DNA of 64,000 bases from NCBI GenBank assembly GCA_963576725.1, contig OY755242.1, positions 25,099,869 through 25,163,868 on the forward strand, read 5' to 3'. Source of the stretch: Azorinus chamasolen. Lineage: Eukaryota > Mollusca > Bivalvia > Cardiida > Solecurtidae. This document shows positions 21,324 to 32,545 of this stretch, piece after piece (the stretch's first letter is position 1; each line of letters starts with the position of its first letter). The translations under genes were made by a program, and so were the position numbers. The notes under the pieces are model-generated. The model had not been told where the DNA came from. It was given only the letters and a program-made list of their open reading frames with translations, and did not search any database.

Positions 21324-21870
21324 CTTGATTTTGATATAGCGCTATCTAGAACCATAAAGGTTATCAGAGGCGCTGTACATTAAACATATTTTGCTATTGT
21401 AAAAAGTATTAAAAAAAGTGTATTTACAACACATTTCTCTTAAAATAACATTTTAAAATTGTCGATACTACTCTACTGGTAAACATATCCATATAACACG
21501 GTGTTGTAAAGTCACATAAAGTTATCAAATATTAAAAACATGCTCAGTGTTTTGTACATATAAAAAAATCTTTGAACAATAAAACAAATCGATGCATTGA
21601 CGATATTAGATACATGTATTATTTGTAAACAAGTATGTTTTCAGTTTCGTTTTAAAAACATCAAGCGTTGGTGCTTGCTTGATCGAGTTTGGAAGTTTTT
21701 CCATTTTGCAGGTGATACAGAAAAACTACGGTCTGCAAATGTTTTTCTTTTTGTAACTGGCACTGATAATCTGAGATGGTTCACATACCGATACACCAAT
21801 CTAATCGGCTTACCGGCGGTACTTGTGATCTCGGAGTGGACAACATTAACACGTGGAAATACGTAAGCAG
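21324..21870. repeat. Interspersed repeat with GCGCT-containing end next to (AAT)n
   Basis: GATATAGCGCTATCTAGAAC and AGAGGCGCTGTACA follow the AAT tract, a junction I recognise from many marine invertebrate interspersed repeats. A conserved-looking stretch is at 21640-21760 (GTATGTTTTCAGTTTCG, GCTTGATCGAGTTTGGAAG). The class is uncertain. Confidence 0.4.
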
Positions 21871-22369
21871 TGGGTGCCTTAAATCAATCAGCATTATATC
21901 TCGAATGGACACCGATAATGATACACGTTTTAATTTAAAAAAATAGTTGTTGTTTTTTAAATTCTGAAGGGAGGTGATCCCCTGAGAGCAAAAATTGCAA
22001 CATAAAAAGAGAAAATTGCAGACACGGTTTTATTGAGTCTGTTCATGAGCAGTAATTGAAAGTGCAACACTGCTCACGCCCCTAGCACCGGCTTAAGCGG
22101 TATTCAATTTTCAGAACAAGAAGTACTGAAATTCATGATCTCAAAGGACCAGAAGGTATAACAACACTGAGAATGAAGTACGGGGCGACGTTTTATAAGT
22201 GTTTACTTTTACAGTTATTACAGTATTAAAAATTTACATACATGTGTTTCAATATTTCTATAGCTCTTGTTTGGTATCTGAATATAAATATCCATTATAT
22301 GTTAATAAAATTGACTCTCAAATCACTAGTCACCGCTGCAACAATATTGTTTTAATATTAAAATCGATA

Positions 22370-22467
22370 GGTAGCGAAACGTACAGGTAGCGAAATGGTC
22401 AGGGTAGCGAAATGACTTCCCGGTGGGTAGCGACATGACTGTAGCGAAAAGGTATGGGTAGCGAAAC
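22370..22467 (+). repeat. Six spaced copies of (G)GGTAGCGAAATG
   Basis: Copies start at about 22370, 22386, 22402, 22424, 22440 and 22455 with 2-12 bp of non-repeated spacer between them. Three are GGTAGCGAAAYG, one has GACATG. Confidence 0.6.
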
Positions 22468-23119
22468 GTCCGTCAGCCCTCCTGGAGCGTCTATTTAGAG
22501 GGGCTCTATTGAACTTAGTTGCCTCTAAAGTTTCTGTAATGAGTGTTGCATTTGAGACGAGGCAAAACCTTGCCAAACCCAACTGTTAGTAAAGTAAAAA
22601 TTAGAATGTTTGCTTCTCTTGGTGTATTTGTGTATATGTATGCAGTTAAATTGGTATATTATAATGTATGTACAAATATGAGTCAAGCAGGAAACACCAC
22701 ATACAAAGCAAATAGCCACCCGAACAGCCCCATAAGAAAGCACAGCAAATACAAAGAGACGCACAAAGACAAAATAAATAAACAATAGGGGATGGAAGTA
22801 CCGCTTTGGAACGGTCAGAGACTGTAGTAACTAGGGGTTTAAATCTGTCAAGGGGTACCAATCTCACACTTATTCCACCCCATCTTAAAAGAATGTGTAC
22901 ATGTAAATAAACGTATCCCTTCTCCGACTAATCTACAACAACCGCGATGGCAAACACAGTGGTAAAGTGCATGTAGAACGGAAACATATTGAAGAGAAAC
23001 AAACGTCTGTGTATGTAACTTGTTAAATACATGTAAATTAACCTATTATCCATTAGGCTATTTTTCAGCTCAAAATCTTGTCCGCTCAATATCTTCATGA
23101 CTATTGTGTGTGCTGTCTT
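22468..23119. other. No recognised gene
   Basis: Short frames on both strands lack conserved motifs. Two hydrophobic peptides encoded near 22530-22870 (minus) overlap each other in different frames and look like chance. Confidence 0.35.
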
Positions 23120-23340
23120 CATACTTAGTAGGATGGTTGTTCATGGCAAGAAGATGATCCCTATTGATTTATGAGGTCAGTCCGTAAAGGGTCAATGTCA
23201 CAGTGGTCATCAACTAAAACAACCATTGGTTGCTTAATAACTTAATAACATGAGTCGCCCCTCCCATATATTAACATTGTGCATGTTTTGAAAGCACATT
23301 CTTTCGGCATATAATGTTCCGATACATGGGGCTCTTGTTT
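23120..23340 (+). repeat. Degenerate interspersed repeat ending GGGCTCTTGTTT
   Basis: AGATGATCCCTATTGATTTA, GAGGTCAGTCCGTAAAGGGT and CCTCCCATATATTAACATTG appear in an order I associate with an abundant bivalve repeat. This is recall rather than a search result. Confidence 0.35.
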
Positions 23341-23839
23341 TTATATTGTTGTTATTTTAAAATATGTATGTGTTGTTAACTATTATCTTGTTGCTCGATA
23401 TTGAAATAAATATATCTATCTATGTGCACTTTCTGCGTTCAAAGGATGAGAAAGAGAGATTTAGTCCATTGCAAACAGTGTCGACGCAGGATAGATAATA
23501 TGTATATGATAAGATATCGGGTCAAGGTTTACCCCTGTTTCATATTAACGCCTTTTCACACATTTGCAAACAGAGTTGACCCAGATTAGACGGCTCTCAA
23601 AGTCTTCCAAAACCACTGACCGGAGTTTCACTAAATGTCAGAGGAATGATTTGTAGGTGAACCTCTATCAGATTTGTATAAATCATTCCTGTCCGTTGCA
23701 TAAATAGGTCAAATGAGATCTATTAATCAGGTGAACGATACAGGGTCATCATAGCCTTCTTGTTATTAAATGGACTCTATAATTAAACACTGATGGATCA
23801 TTCAACTTTAAAAAATCAGCATTTAAAATGTTAACCCCA

Positions 23840-23946
23840 AACGCACACACTCACACACGTACACACACACCTACACTTCTGAAGGGGGTGTATTCTGATG
23901 TCCCTATGTCCGTCTGTCTGTCTGTCTGTCAGTCTGTCCCTCTGTC
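23840..23946 (+). repeat. (CA)n and (GTCT)n microsatellites
   Basis: CACACTCACACACGTACACA at about 23843-23872, then GTCCGTCTGTCTGTCTGTCT around 23910-23946. Confidence 0.7.
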
Positions 23947-24194
23947 ACTCGGTGACTGACCTTCCATCATACTTGTTTACATTCTGCGAAAGCTTCAACT
24001 TGAAAACCTTTTGTCAGAGATTTGATGGTTGGATGATTGATGGTCATGCGAATATACGCACATGAGATGTTATTATTATTTTCACTCAGTAACACTAGAG
24101 TGATAGCCCTAGTCTGAGGCCATATTCTAACTACATTGTCAAATGTAAATTGGATCTTCAAAGTTCTTTGGAAACAATTCTAGTTTTCATCGTC

Positions 24195-24440
24195 TGCATT
24201 TCGATGAAACTTAGAGGTAGGATCCAGCATTTGTACTAATACAACTATGAATTCGAAAGTACCATATTCAATTTAAAATTGTCACCTGCTCAATAGTTTG
24301 TGTATTGCGTATTTAATTATGCATATTCAATTAGTCGAATAATTAAGATCAACAGTATTTAATATTTTGATTCTCGTTTTATTTCAATAAGATCTAGATA
24401 TTAAGATATACAGTCTCATGGCGTTCATTTGGGTGTTGTA
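24195..24440 (+). repeat. Solo copy of array-unit sequence joined to the 4063-4168 repeat
   Basis: GCATTTCGATGAAACTTAGA to ATTCAATTAGTC matches the array spacer (e.g. 5236-5374) with more divergence than the units show among themselves; it passes directly into the segment shared with 4063-4168. Confidence 0.65.
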
Positions 24441-24583
24441 ATTACAGACTCTGCAAAACAAAAACTACATTCTCATATATGCTTTAAAATGTATCCAAGT
24501 CGTTATCTTCATATCGATATAAATATACGCGCTTCAGAATATTAATTAATTATTACGTAAAATGATTTATTGATAGTACTCCG

Positions 24584-25615
24584 AACAACAACAACAACAA
24601 CAACTCCATCACACATACATTATTTTTTTAATCATATGTCATAAGCCAAAGACCTATGATATGTTATCATAGGTCTTTGTTAAAACACACCAGAAGATAA
24701 TTTTCTGCCCCCCCCCCCCCCAAAAAAAAAATAAAAAAAAATAAGAAAAATATCCTCAAACATCCCTGCTCTATATAATAAGTACATGTAAAAGGAATTC
24801 AACTCCGACCGAAATGTACTCAAAAATCGATAGGCAATGGGTTCATTCACTGCAATCGTCCTTGAAAGCTTATTTGACCACTGATTTCCATAAACTGTGT
24901 CTCATTTATTAAAAAAAATCATCACTCTTGATGCACAGTCATCTATTTTTTCTCAGAATATTAACACGCTTTTCCAACGAGTCGCCAAAGTGACAACCAA
25001 CCTCTCTAAGACACAGGTTGACTCTGAGGTTCGAAATAGAAACACGCTATAATTCAAGTCGAAACACCATATAGCTGTTCTATAAGACTTTGTCCCGGTC
25101 TGATAGCATGAATGAATATCGTGTTATCATAATTTCTTCAAATACCATTTTCTAAAAATCTCTACAAGCTTGATATTGATATCGGCGAAAGTCACAACTT
25201 TCGGTTTGTCAGTCTTTCATGGATATGAATATCAAGCTTGTAGAGATATTTATAAAATAGAGAGGTTGGTTTTCACTTTGGCGACTCGTTGAAAAAGCGT
25301 GCTAATATTCTGAGAAAACATAGATGATTTCTCATCAAGAGTGATGGTTTATTTGATAAATAAGACACGGTTTATGGAAATCGGTTGTCAATTAAACTTT
25401 CAAGGACGATTGAAGTGAATGAACCCATCGAATTTTGAGCAGATTTCGACCGGAGTTGAATACCTTTTTCTTATTAAATAGAGCAGGGGTGTTCGCGAAT
25501 TTTTTTAAATGTTTTGTTTTCATTTGTTTTGGTTGGGTCAGAAAACTATATTTTGGTATGTTTGAGATACTTATGACATGTAATTAAACAAATAATGTAT
25601 CTATTTGTGATGGAG

Positions 25616-25656
<41 letters not shown>

Positions 25657-25657
25657 G
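24584..25657. mobile_element. Foldback element, ~1.07 kb, with triplet-repeat ends
   Basis: The left arm starts with (AAC)n then TCCATCACA; the right arm ends with TGTGATGGA then (GTT)n. Paired landmarks: CTGCTCTATATAATAAG with TATTAAATAGAGCAG, CGTCCTTGAAAGCTTATTTG with CTTTCAAGGACG, GAGTCGCCAAAGTGA with TCACTTTGGCGACTC, and TCTCTACAAGCTTGATATT with AATATCAAGCTTGTAGAGA close to the centre (~25205). The left arm has ~125 bp (25020-25150) with no partner. A C14 then A-rich run sits at 24707-24740. No open frame. Confidence 0.75.
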
Positions 25658-25658
25658 C

Positions 25659-26488
25659 GAAAGGCACATGTGCTCCGAACGTGCTTCTGACATTTTCCGG
25701 CGGCCATCCACAGTTTTGCATTTCATGTACAAGTTAATAGTGATTTCCTATAAAAGGTACTTGAAATTTTTCAATAATTGTTTCTTCTACTCCACGTTCA
25801 CTTATTCTTTTCAAACATTATAATCGCCTAAAAAACAAATATGCAGTCAGACCAAGGCTCCAACTCATTGCAGTATATTTAAATATTTTAATAGCATCGC
25901 CTCCGAATTCACTAACAAACAGACATAACCATATTAAAGTATATTGAATGAAATAGTTGATCTAACTTTTGTTTAAGTCATTTCCGTTGCACGCCTGTCT
26001 GTTAGTATAATAATAACCAACCTTCATAGATCTAGTTCCCTGTACTATAAAATCTCCAAACATTGACTTTAATATGGCAGAAATTTAATACCATTATTGT
26101 TTTGTACATTATGTCAATATTTGAATGCCGCTGAATATCTTTTTGAAAGATATTTCTTGTTAATAATATAAAGGATACAATACTAATTGTTAATACTAGA
26201 ATATACCACCCAAAGTACTTAAACAATAGAGGATGGCAAAATGGGACACACTGTTTGGATTCAAATCTGATACCAAGTAACTGTCTGACCAAAATCTAAA
26301 CTGTTTACAACTTGTGACAATTTTGCCTTAGGTCAAAATGCCTAAAACTGATCTTTTAGAAATTCAAGTGATGACAAAACTGAAGCAGACGATATTACAG
26401 ATCTCTACAGCTTGCTTAATCCTTACAATGCAAAAAATGCCGTCTGCTTCAATTCTTAAATAAACATTTTATGCAAAAATGGTCAAGT
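25659..26488. other. No recognised feature
   Basis: AT-rich non-repetitive sequence; a short inverted motif (GTGACAATTTTGCCTTAGG) is the only structure seen. Confidence 0.35.
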
Positions 26489-26562
26489 TGACAAACAGTT
26501 TGGATCCTGATGAGACGCAGACTTATGTGGCCTCCCATCTGGATCCAAACTGTTTGCATAGG
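26489..26562. repeat. Family D-type core hairpin
   Basis: GACAAACAGTTTGGATCCTG faces ATCTGGATCCAAACTGTTTG around GAGACGCAGACTTATGTGG. Ends of the element are not resolved. Confidence 0.5.
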
Positions 26563-26703
26563 TAATCACAGTTTCTCCGCTAGCGTGCAAAGAGTTAAGC
26601 GTATGACATCGAGAGATGTTAGCATGATGTAACAGTTGCCCTGCACTACTGACCACCAGTGCTGTAACCTTTATACTGTAGTTTCTGATGTGGCGAAGTC
26701 TAT

Positions 26704-26850
26704 TTAACCCTTAATTTCCCTCATATAAACTTGTTTTCATGCATCTGCAAACAGAATAGACCTAGATAAGACAGCTCCCATAGGATCAGGATCTGCTCTG
26801 TTTGCTAATGGACCCACCTTCCATATGTCATTATAAATACTTTGTAAGAT
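26704..26850 (-). mobile_element. Family B MITE fragment
   Basis: TTAACCCTTAATTTCCCTCA, then the core with one arm shortened (GACAGCTCCCATAGGATCAG). The far end is cut by GGAACCGG sequence. Confidence 0.55.
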
Positions 26851-26969
26851 TCCGGAACCGGATTGTAAGCCAAGCACTGCACATGCGCGTATTCTCTTAG
26901 GGGGATTCCCGCTAGGTAGAGCTTGTGCAAGAGGGTTTTCCGTGAAAGTTTGAGTCGCAATCCATTTTA

Positions 26970-27297
26970 TAAGGATTTCGGCAAAGCCGAAACCCTAAAA
27001 AGTACCTAGTTATAGTCTAATATCAGTCTGAATGACCGCTCAGCCGACTGTACCATTACTCCCCTGGTCACTAAGTCATTCGCCTATAAATTAATGAGCA
27101 CTTCTAACATGGCGCAATCATGCAGCCGCAGTACCAGCTAGTGACCCTCACAGGTAACCATTTTAACCCCTGGGATGAGAGGAGGTGCGGGTGGGAGACA
27201 CTGTAAGCGTCTCTGAAATTTCCGGGAGGGACCGGGATTTGAACCCCGGACCGCCGGATTGGTAGTCAAGCGTGTTACCACTAAACCACAGCACACC
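26970..27297 (-). mobile_element. tRNA-derived SINE
   Basis: On the minus strand from 27297: TGGTTTAGTGGTAACACG (A box), then GGGGTTCAAATCCC (B box, 27247-27234) at normal spacing, then a non-tRNA body (CCGGGAAATTTC excepted one base, CCAGGGGTTAAAATGG, GTGAGGGTCACTAGCTGG). The 3' end is placed approximately near GGGTTTCGGC (26970-26995). As a SINE it would be transcribed by pol III and rely on a LINE for movement. Confidence 0.65.
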
Positions 27298-27300
27298 ATA

Positions 27301-27552
27301 TTAAAAGAAATTAGAGGAAAGGATAGTAATAAAAAAAAGAAAAGAGGAGAAGAAGAAAGCGGCGGAGAGAATGAGAATCTGGCGGATGATAAAGGTGCGG
27401 GTAAGTAGAAAGCGACAGAAAAGGGTCGAAAATAGGCGGATCATAAGCTGTGTGCATGGGGAACAATGAGAAAACGGCAGAGAATGAGGAGGAAATGGCA
27501 GGAAAGGAAAGGACGGAGAAGGATATTGATGACCAGCAAGAGGAGGTTAGAT
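27301..27552 (+). repeat. Purine-rich strand-asymmetric tract
   Basis: About 250 bp in which the plus strand is overwhelmingly A and G, with imperfect reiteration of GGCGGAGAATGAG-like words (27360, 27376, 27476). It abuts the 5' end of the SINE. Confidence 0.55.
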
Positions 27553-27709
27553 CGAATTGGTGTGAGTGCCAACCACAATCGTAACCACTCGGATCTTTCC
27601 CCTTATTTTGTTCGAATATAGCCGCATAGTTCCGATTGTGTCAACCATTCGTATTTATTTCCTAATTATTGCAATGTGTAAATCAAACACAAGCTTTATG
27701 GCGCTACAT

Positions 27710-27958
27710 TTAACCCTTCGCTTGCTATTCACGTCAATATACCTACCTGTAAATAGTGAAGACCCAGATGAGACAGCTCCTGCAGGAGCTGTCTCATCAG
27801 GGTCTGCACTATTTACATGTTGATTGTGCAACCAGTGCACTCCACAGCAGCGATTACACTGAGAAATACTTGTACACAGTGAAGATATATGTAATTATAC
27901 AACAGGGCATGGGTAAAGAAGGGGAAATGTATTTAAAATTCAGCAAGCGAAGGGTTAA
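27710..27958 (+). mobile_element. Family C MITE (C1), complete, 249 bp
   Basis: TTAACCCTTCGCTTGC to GCAAGCGAAGGGTTAA. The core pairs GTAAATAGTGAAGACCCAGA with its partner around CAGCTCCTGCAGGAGCTG. Five further copies (29168, 35138, 47564, 48763, 50389) differ by only a few bases each, so this family moved recently. Confidence 0.85.
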
Positions 27959-28313
27959 TATAATTAGGAGAACTGGTATTAAGATTTGCTCTAAAAAAAC
28001 CCGTTTACTGACGTCTTTCTTTGTTTTCTGTATATATGATATCAGAAAATAATTAATCTTTAAAGTGGTGAGGGAACCGAGGTTATAAAACTTCTGTAAA
28101 CAGTATAAAACCATATCAAAAGGCTCCTGACGGATCCCTGTGATTAGGATGTGCACTGCATTGTTGTAAAAAATATTTTCTTCATTGATCTATGTTGATA
28201 CGCGATTTTTCTTTAATTCAGAAAAGGAGGAGAATCCAGTTTTAATTTTACAGCAGTTAAAGGTTGACCTGAACGCTTTGACGCTTAGTACAAGTCATTC
28301 AAAAAACGCTTGT

Positions 28314-28526
28314 TTAACCCGTTACCTCATAGGCTCTTTTTAGATACAACCTATTTAAATAAACCACCAAAAAGGAGCATTTACTGGAGAAATGGAAAAT
28401 TTTAGAACTGTGTAGTTCTGAAACCATCATGATAAATAAAGCATTTGCTCCTATTTATCACAATGGTTTCAAAAAGGTGTCATTTACAGAGCCGTCAAAA
28501 GGCGTCAATATGAGGGAATGGGTTAA
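28314..28526 (-). mobile_element. Family A MITE (A3) with half its hairpin deleted
   Basis: TTAACCCGTTACCTCATAGG to TATGAGGGAATGGGTTAA. The core reads ...GCATTTGCTCC then directly TATTTATCACAATGG, so one arm tip is gone. Confidence 0.75.
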
Positions 28527-28539
28527 CGGCAAAAATGTC

Positions 28540-28788
28540 TTAACCCTTTACTCCATGAATATTTATGTGAGAAATAATTAAATAATGAACAATAACTAGA
28601 TTAATTATTATGCAATTAATGGACTCAGGCTTTTTTTGTCATGGCAGAAACTGTAGAATCACATCTATATCATATCATAAGCAAACACCACAGACCCTGA
28701 CCAGACAGCTCCTGTAGGAGCCGTCTGATATGTGTCTACTCTGTAAATGCGTAGAAAGGACTTGTGTAGCTATGGAGTAAAGGGTTAT
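28540..28788 (+). mobile_element. Family E MITE (E1)
   Basis: TTAACCCTTTACTCCATGAA to CTATGGAGTAAAGGGTTAT (TTAA changed to TTAT). The core has GACAGCTCCTGTAGGAGCCG. Only 14 bp separate it from A3. Confidence 0.75.
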
Positions 28789-29153
28789 ACGAGTCAGTAA
28801 AGGCATATGGAAGCTTAATTCTGGCAAAATGTAAATCAGAAAGCTCCAAAAAACAGCCTATAGCGTAACATTCAAGGTCCTGCCTGGCTTTTAGCAACCA
28901 CCTACTTTTCGCCTACGTGCTCAGATTCCTGTGTATAATCTGCTAATGACCCATTCAATCAGATTTAACTATATATAGAAGGCGTTCTAATTATTCTTAT
29001 GTTATGTATGACCCTATAGTGCTGTATGTACACAATCCTACATCATTTCGACCAGTTAGCTTTGTCAATACTATTGAACATTTTCCTAATGATCTTTGCA
29101 AACAGTAACGGTGTCAGGTGGGATGTAGAATAACTCATCAGCATCCACACTTA

Positions 29154-29606
29154 CTGTAAAACCTGTCTTAACCATTCGCTTGCTATTCACGTCAATATAC
29201 CTACCTGTAAATAGTGAAGACCCAGATGAGACAGCTCCTACAGGAGTTGTCTCATCAGGGTCTGCACTATTTACAAATTGATTGTGCAACCACGCACTCC
29301 GCATCAGTGATTGCACAGCGAAATACTTGTACACAGTGAAGATGTATGTAATTATACAACAGGATATGGGTAAAGAAGAAGAAATGTATTTTAAAATTCA
29401 GCAAGCGAAGGGTTAAGCGGTCATCAAAAATAGGTCTAACTATGGGCCTATAATGCAGGTGGTAGCTTAATGCATGTCAAATGTAATGTAAAAAAACTGC
29501 TACAGGAGCTTTTTCTGCATTACCTTTACCTCGTATTAAGCAACCTCTTGCTTCTTCAGATCCCTATGTGCAGTACATGAGTGGACGCTTAAGACAGGTT
29601 CTACTG
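29154..29606. mobile_element. F4 TA-type element interrupted by a family C MITE
   Basis: TA, CTGTAAAACCTGTC, then TTAA[C2]TTAA, then GCGGTCATC; the right end is GCTTAAGACAGGTTCTACTG and TA. Removing C2 restores CCTGTCTTAAGCG, the inverse of the right end. Core arms GCTTAATGCATGTC / TATTAAGCAACC with tip TACAGGAGC. Confidence 0.75.
29168..29416 (+). mobile_element. Family C MITE (C2), complete
   Basis: TTAACCATTCGCTTGC to GCAAGCGAAGGGTTAA, 249 bp, inserted in the TTAA of the F4 terminal repeat. Tip reads CAGCTCCTACAGGAGTTG. Confidence 0.85.
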
Positions 29607-29784
29607 TAGTGACCCATCGATAACTTTTGTAAAACGAAGAGATTGAAAGAAAAATGCACTTTTACAATTAGAGCAGCTGACGTGCTTAACAAGTGCTGAC
29701 GTAGGCCTAGGGCTTGAAAAGAAGTTGATAGAGCTTGATCAAGATGGACATTGCTTTAATATTGAACTATCATTATTAGAAATA

Positions 29785-29989
29785 TTAACCCTTTTTCTGC
29801 CAATCTGTCACTACCTATGCAAACAGATGAGATCCAGATGAGGCGCCGAGTGACTCGGCGTCTCATCAGGATTCAAACTGTTTGTTACTGTCACTATTTT
29901 ATGAAACAAAACTAAAGAAAATGAAAATTGTAGCAGACGACAAAGTTTGCAGACGACAAAAGTTTAATGTTGCCAGCGACAGAGTTTAC
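29785..29989 (+). mobile_element. Family D MITE (D1)
   Basis: TTAACCCTTTTTCTGCCAAT to GCCAGCGACAGAGTTTAC. Core AGGCGCCGAGTGACTCGGCG with GATTCAAACTGTTTG arms. The right half contains a duplicated GCAGACGACAAAG motif typical of this family. Confidence 0.7.
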
Positions 29990-30038
29990 CAATCGCGCTA
30001 TTCCAGACCTGACTCGCATCTGCACACAACCTGGTCCC

Positions 30039-30160
30039 AAGATTATACAACTTTTTTGTTTGAGTCTGAGATTATTCTCAAGCATCTGATCAAGCTCAGA
30101 ATCTGACCAATCAAATACTTGTGAATGATCTCAGACTCAGAATTTTTATAACAATTGGTC
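30039..30160. repeat. Palindromic element H1
   Basis: TTTGAGTCTGAGATTATTCT against ATGATCTCAGACTCAGAATT with GATCAAGCTCAGAATCTGACC in between. It is related to the longer palindrome at 39099-39269; D-like hairpin sequence follows at 30160-30215. Confidence 0.55.
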
Positions 30161-30509
30161 CCTGCATCCAGATGAGACGCCTCATTAGGATCCAGCCTGT
30201 TTGACATTCGGTCAACAACTTGTTCCATTCGGAAGTAGTCAAAATTTCATCACCTCTAACAATCGTAACTTCTCGCCATATTCCGTCAGAGTTCGGAATA
30301 TTTCGATAGAAATAGCCGAGATGTTCCGAGTGCATCTCTAAATCTGAATAGACTTTCTATTTTCATAGCGGGTAAGTGTAAGTTTTGAATTGACATGCTT
30401 AGAAACATTTTAAAAAAAGCATTAACTGCGTTTTCATGTGTGGTAAATGGCAGTATTATATGAAGCAGACGACATTGATATTCGTCGGAAAATATTATAT
30501 ATCTCAAGT

Positions 30510-30721
30510 TTAACCCTTTCGCTGCCAATGTCTCATCAGTCATTACATATGTAAACAGTTTGGATCCAGATGAGACGCCGAGTAAATCGGCGTCTCATCA
30601 AGATCCAAACTGTTTGTTACTGTGACTGTTTCTTGAAACAAAAATAAAGCAAAAGAAAAATGGAAAATTGTAGCAGACGACAAAGTTTGCGGACGACAAA
30701 CGTTGGCAGTGAAAGAGTTAA
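30510..30721 (+). mobile_element. Family D MITE (D2), complete
   Basis: TTAACCCTTTCGCTGCCAA to TTGGCAGTGAAAGAGTTAA. Core: AAACAGTTTGGATCCAGATG and its complement around CGCCGAGTAAATCGGCG. The best-preserved D copy here. Confidence 0.8.
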
Positions 30722-30811
30722 AGTGTCATCTGCTCCAGCTCACGTCTGGATCAGTTGATACGAAATCAGTCTATAATTATGTCGTGTACAAGTGTACATC
30801 GCCTTGTAATC

Positions 30812-30990
30812 CTTTATTCAATAGATACGCCTTTTAAAGTATTTGCAAACAAAGTAGACCCAGAATAGGTGAATCCTGTAAGGGTCTGTCTGATTAGGGC
30901 CTGCTTTGTCTGCTTATTTAAATAATAAAGATCTGATTCTACAGTTTCTGCTATGGTAGACCATTATGTTGTTCATTAAGTAATTTACAA
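30812..30990 (-). mobile_element. Family E MITE fragment
   Basis: The core (TTGCAAACAAAGTAGACCC, TCCTGTAAGG) and inner part (CTACAGTTTCTGCTATGG) are recognisable in reverse orientation; termini are degraded. Confidence 0.45.
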
Positions 30991-30999
30991 ATTTAACCA

Positions 31000-31678
31000 A
31001 ATTAATACGTCCTTATTTCTTGAGTAAAGAAGTAATTAACTTCGATTCGGATCAAATGGCGAATTAAATAAGGCGTGGAACTGTTGCGATTTCTCTGTTT
31101 GTGTTGCCCTCAACACATTAAGGGCAAGTCAATAATAGTCTTCACGCTGCCATGGTAATAGTTTTGCTGAGGTTTCCAGATAGATGGGTTTGCAGATATA
31201 TACCGCGACGGGCGATCAACGTGTCTACAGCACATTTATGGAATAATTAAATGAGAGATTCCCACCTTGAAGGTAAGACCGTTGTTCAGGTGTGCTTTAT
31301 TCGTACGTATTTGTTTTGTTTCAATTAGTATTTTACTTGAGTGTATTACATAGTTCCAAGTGTGATTTTCAGTAGCGAGCGTGTCCCCCATTTTGTCTGA
31401 GTCACTTTCTTAATCTAGATGGCATATATATACATGTATACATGCATAAAGACGCACAGTTCATTGTCTCCGAATTCTTCCACATTTGTTTTAAAGTACC
31501 CTCTCATATTCATGGAAGGACCTTGACGTTATATGCAACTCTCAACCATATTCTTCTCATATGTTCCCTTGGTACAACACATTACATGAAATGTATTAAT
31601 AACTGATGAATAATCATGTAAGAAATAATGACACCTTGGATATTTATGAGCTGGAAGAGGAAGCCCCTACAATGAACT
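31000..31678. other. No recognised feature
   Basis: Mixed-composition sequence with no gene, bounded repeat or hairpin I can support. Confidence 0.35.
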
Positions 31679-31985
31679 CATATTTTCAATAAATTATTGT
31701 CATACAACTTGGTATTTTTTATGTTCAATTATTATCATGATTATTGTCAATTTGAACCTATATCGACAAAATGCCACTGTGATGCGAAATATACCGTTTT
31801 CATCTATACTTTTTTCCACCACAAAATATTACCGGCCTTGGTCGTACAGTTAATCGCGAGCCAAATAGATACTGATACAATGTCGAATAACATTGACACA
31901 TGAAAGTTGTGTCTTCTTCGGTGTTTATTCGACTGGTGTTCTTGCGATGTTCTTCTTTTCAGCATATAAACAAATGATTAATGTA
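31679..31985 (+). repeat. Dispersed repeat, copy 1 (partner 34318-34605)
   Basis: Shared stretches include TTTTATGTTCAATTATTATC-like, CAATTTGAACCTATATCGA, GTGTTTATTCGACTGG and CAGCATATAAACAAATGATT. The two copies are about 75-80% alike by eye and in the same orientation. Class unknown. Confidence 0.55.
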
Positions 31986-32029
31986 ATTGTTAGGGTTTTT
32001 AAAAGACAAATGCAAATAGAGACTTTCAC

Positions 32030-32110
32030 TTATTAAGTAAACAGAGCGAAACCAGATCAGACTGCTCCTAAGACAGCGTCTGATCTGGATCTATTCTGCA
32101 AAGGCACGGA
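32030..32110. repeat. Isolated B/E-type core hairpin
   Basis: AAACAGAGCGAAACCAGATC faces GATCTGGATCTATTCTG around GACTGCTCCTAAGACAGCGTC. Family ends are not visible. Confidence 0.45.
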
Positions 32111-32545
32111 AATGTATATCTAATAAAAAAGACTTGACAGTCTCCCGGTATGCGGCCGAGCAATGTCAGGCTGAACTACGAGGCGGTTTCGTCGACGTCT
32201 GATGAAAGGCATAAATTCTGCATGCAGCATAGCATTAGTATAAATAACGCCTAACATTTAAAATGCGACGTGATGATAAACCTCCAGTGGAAGTCATAGG
32301 CATCGCCGCCGAACCTATCACGTTCAATGACGGCGCTATCAGAAATATTTATCATTATCCCAAAATTGTTTTTCGCTGAAAATCGCTAAATTCAGGTTTT
32401 TTGCAAGTTGAAATTCCAGACATGGTTTTAAGTCCATTCTGAAGACGTCACCTATGATGTATAGTTAATACAGGACCACGTTACGTCGATGGTAACGTAT
32501 GCTTAACACAATGGGGCGTCTTGGCACTGTCCGTAGATGAATATA

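Noticed and set aside
22525..22867. Overlapping hydrophobic frames as small membrane proteins
   Set aside because: Several frames on both strands overlap with similar length and none has a family signature; AT-rich DNA gives hydrophobic chance peptides.
27226..27297. Functional tRNA gene (minus strand)
   Set aside because: The tRNA-like part continues into a SINE-type body and the 5' stem has no clean 3' partner.
27566..27840. Open frames reading through family C elements (peptides with DPDETAPAGAVSSG), recurring at every C copy on both strands
   Set aside because: The peptide is just the translated hairpin (GACAGCTCCTGCAGGAGCTGTC); frames exist on both strands and end in unrelated flanks. 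Any database hit to such a peptide would be an annotation artefact.
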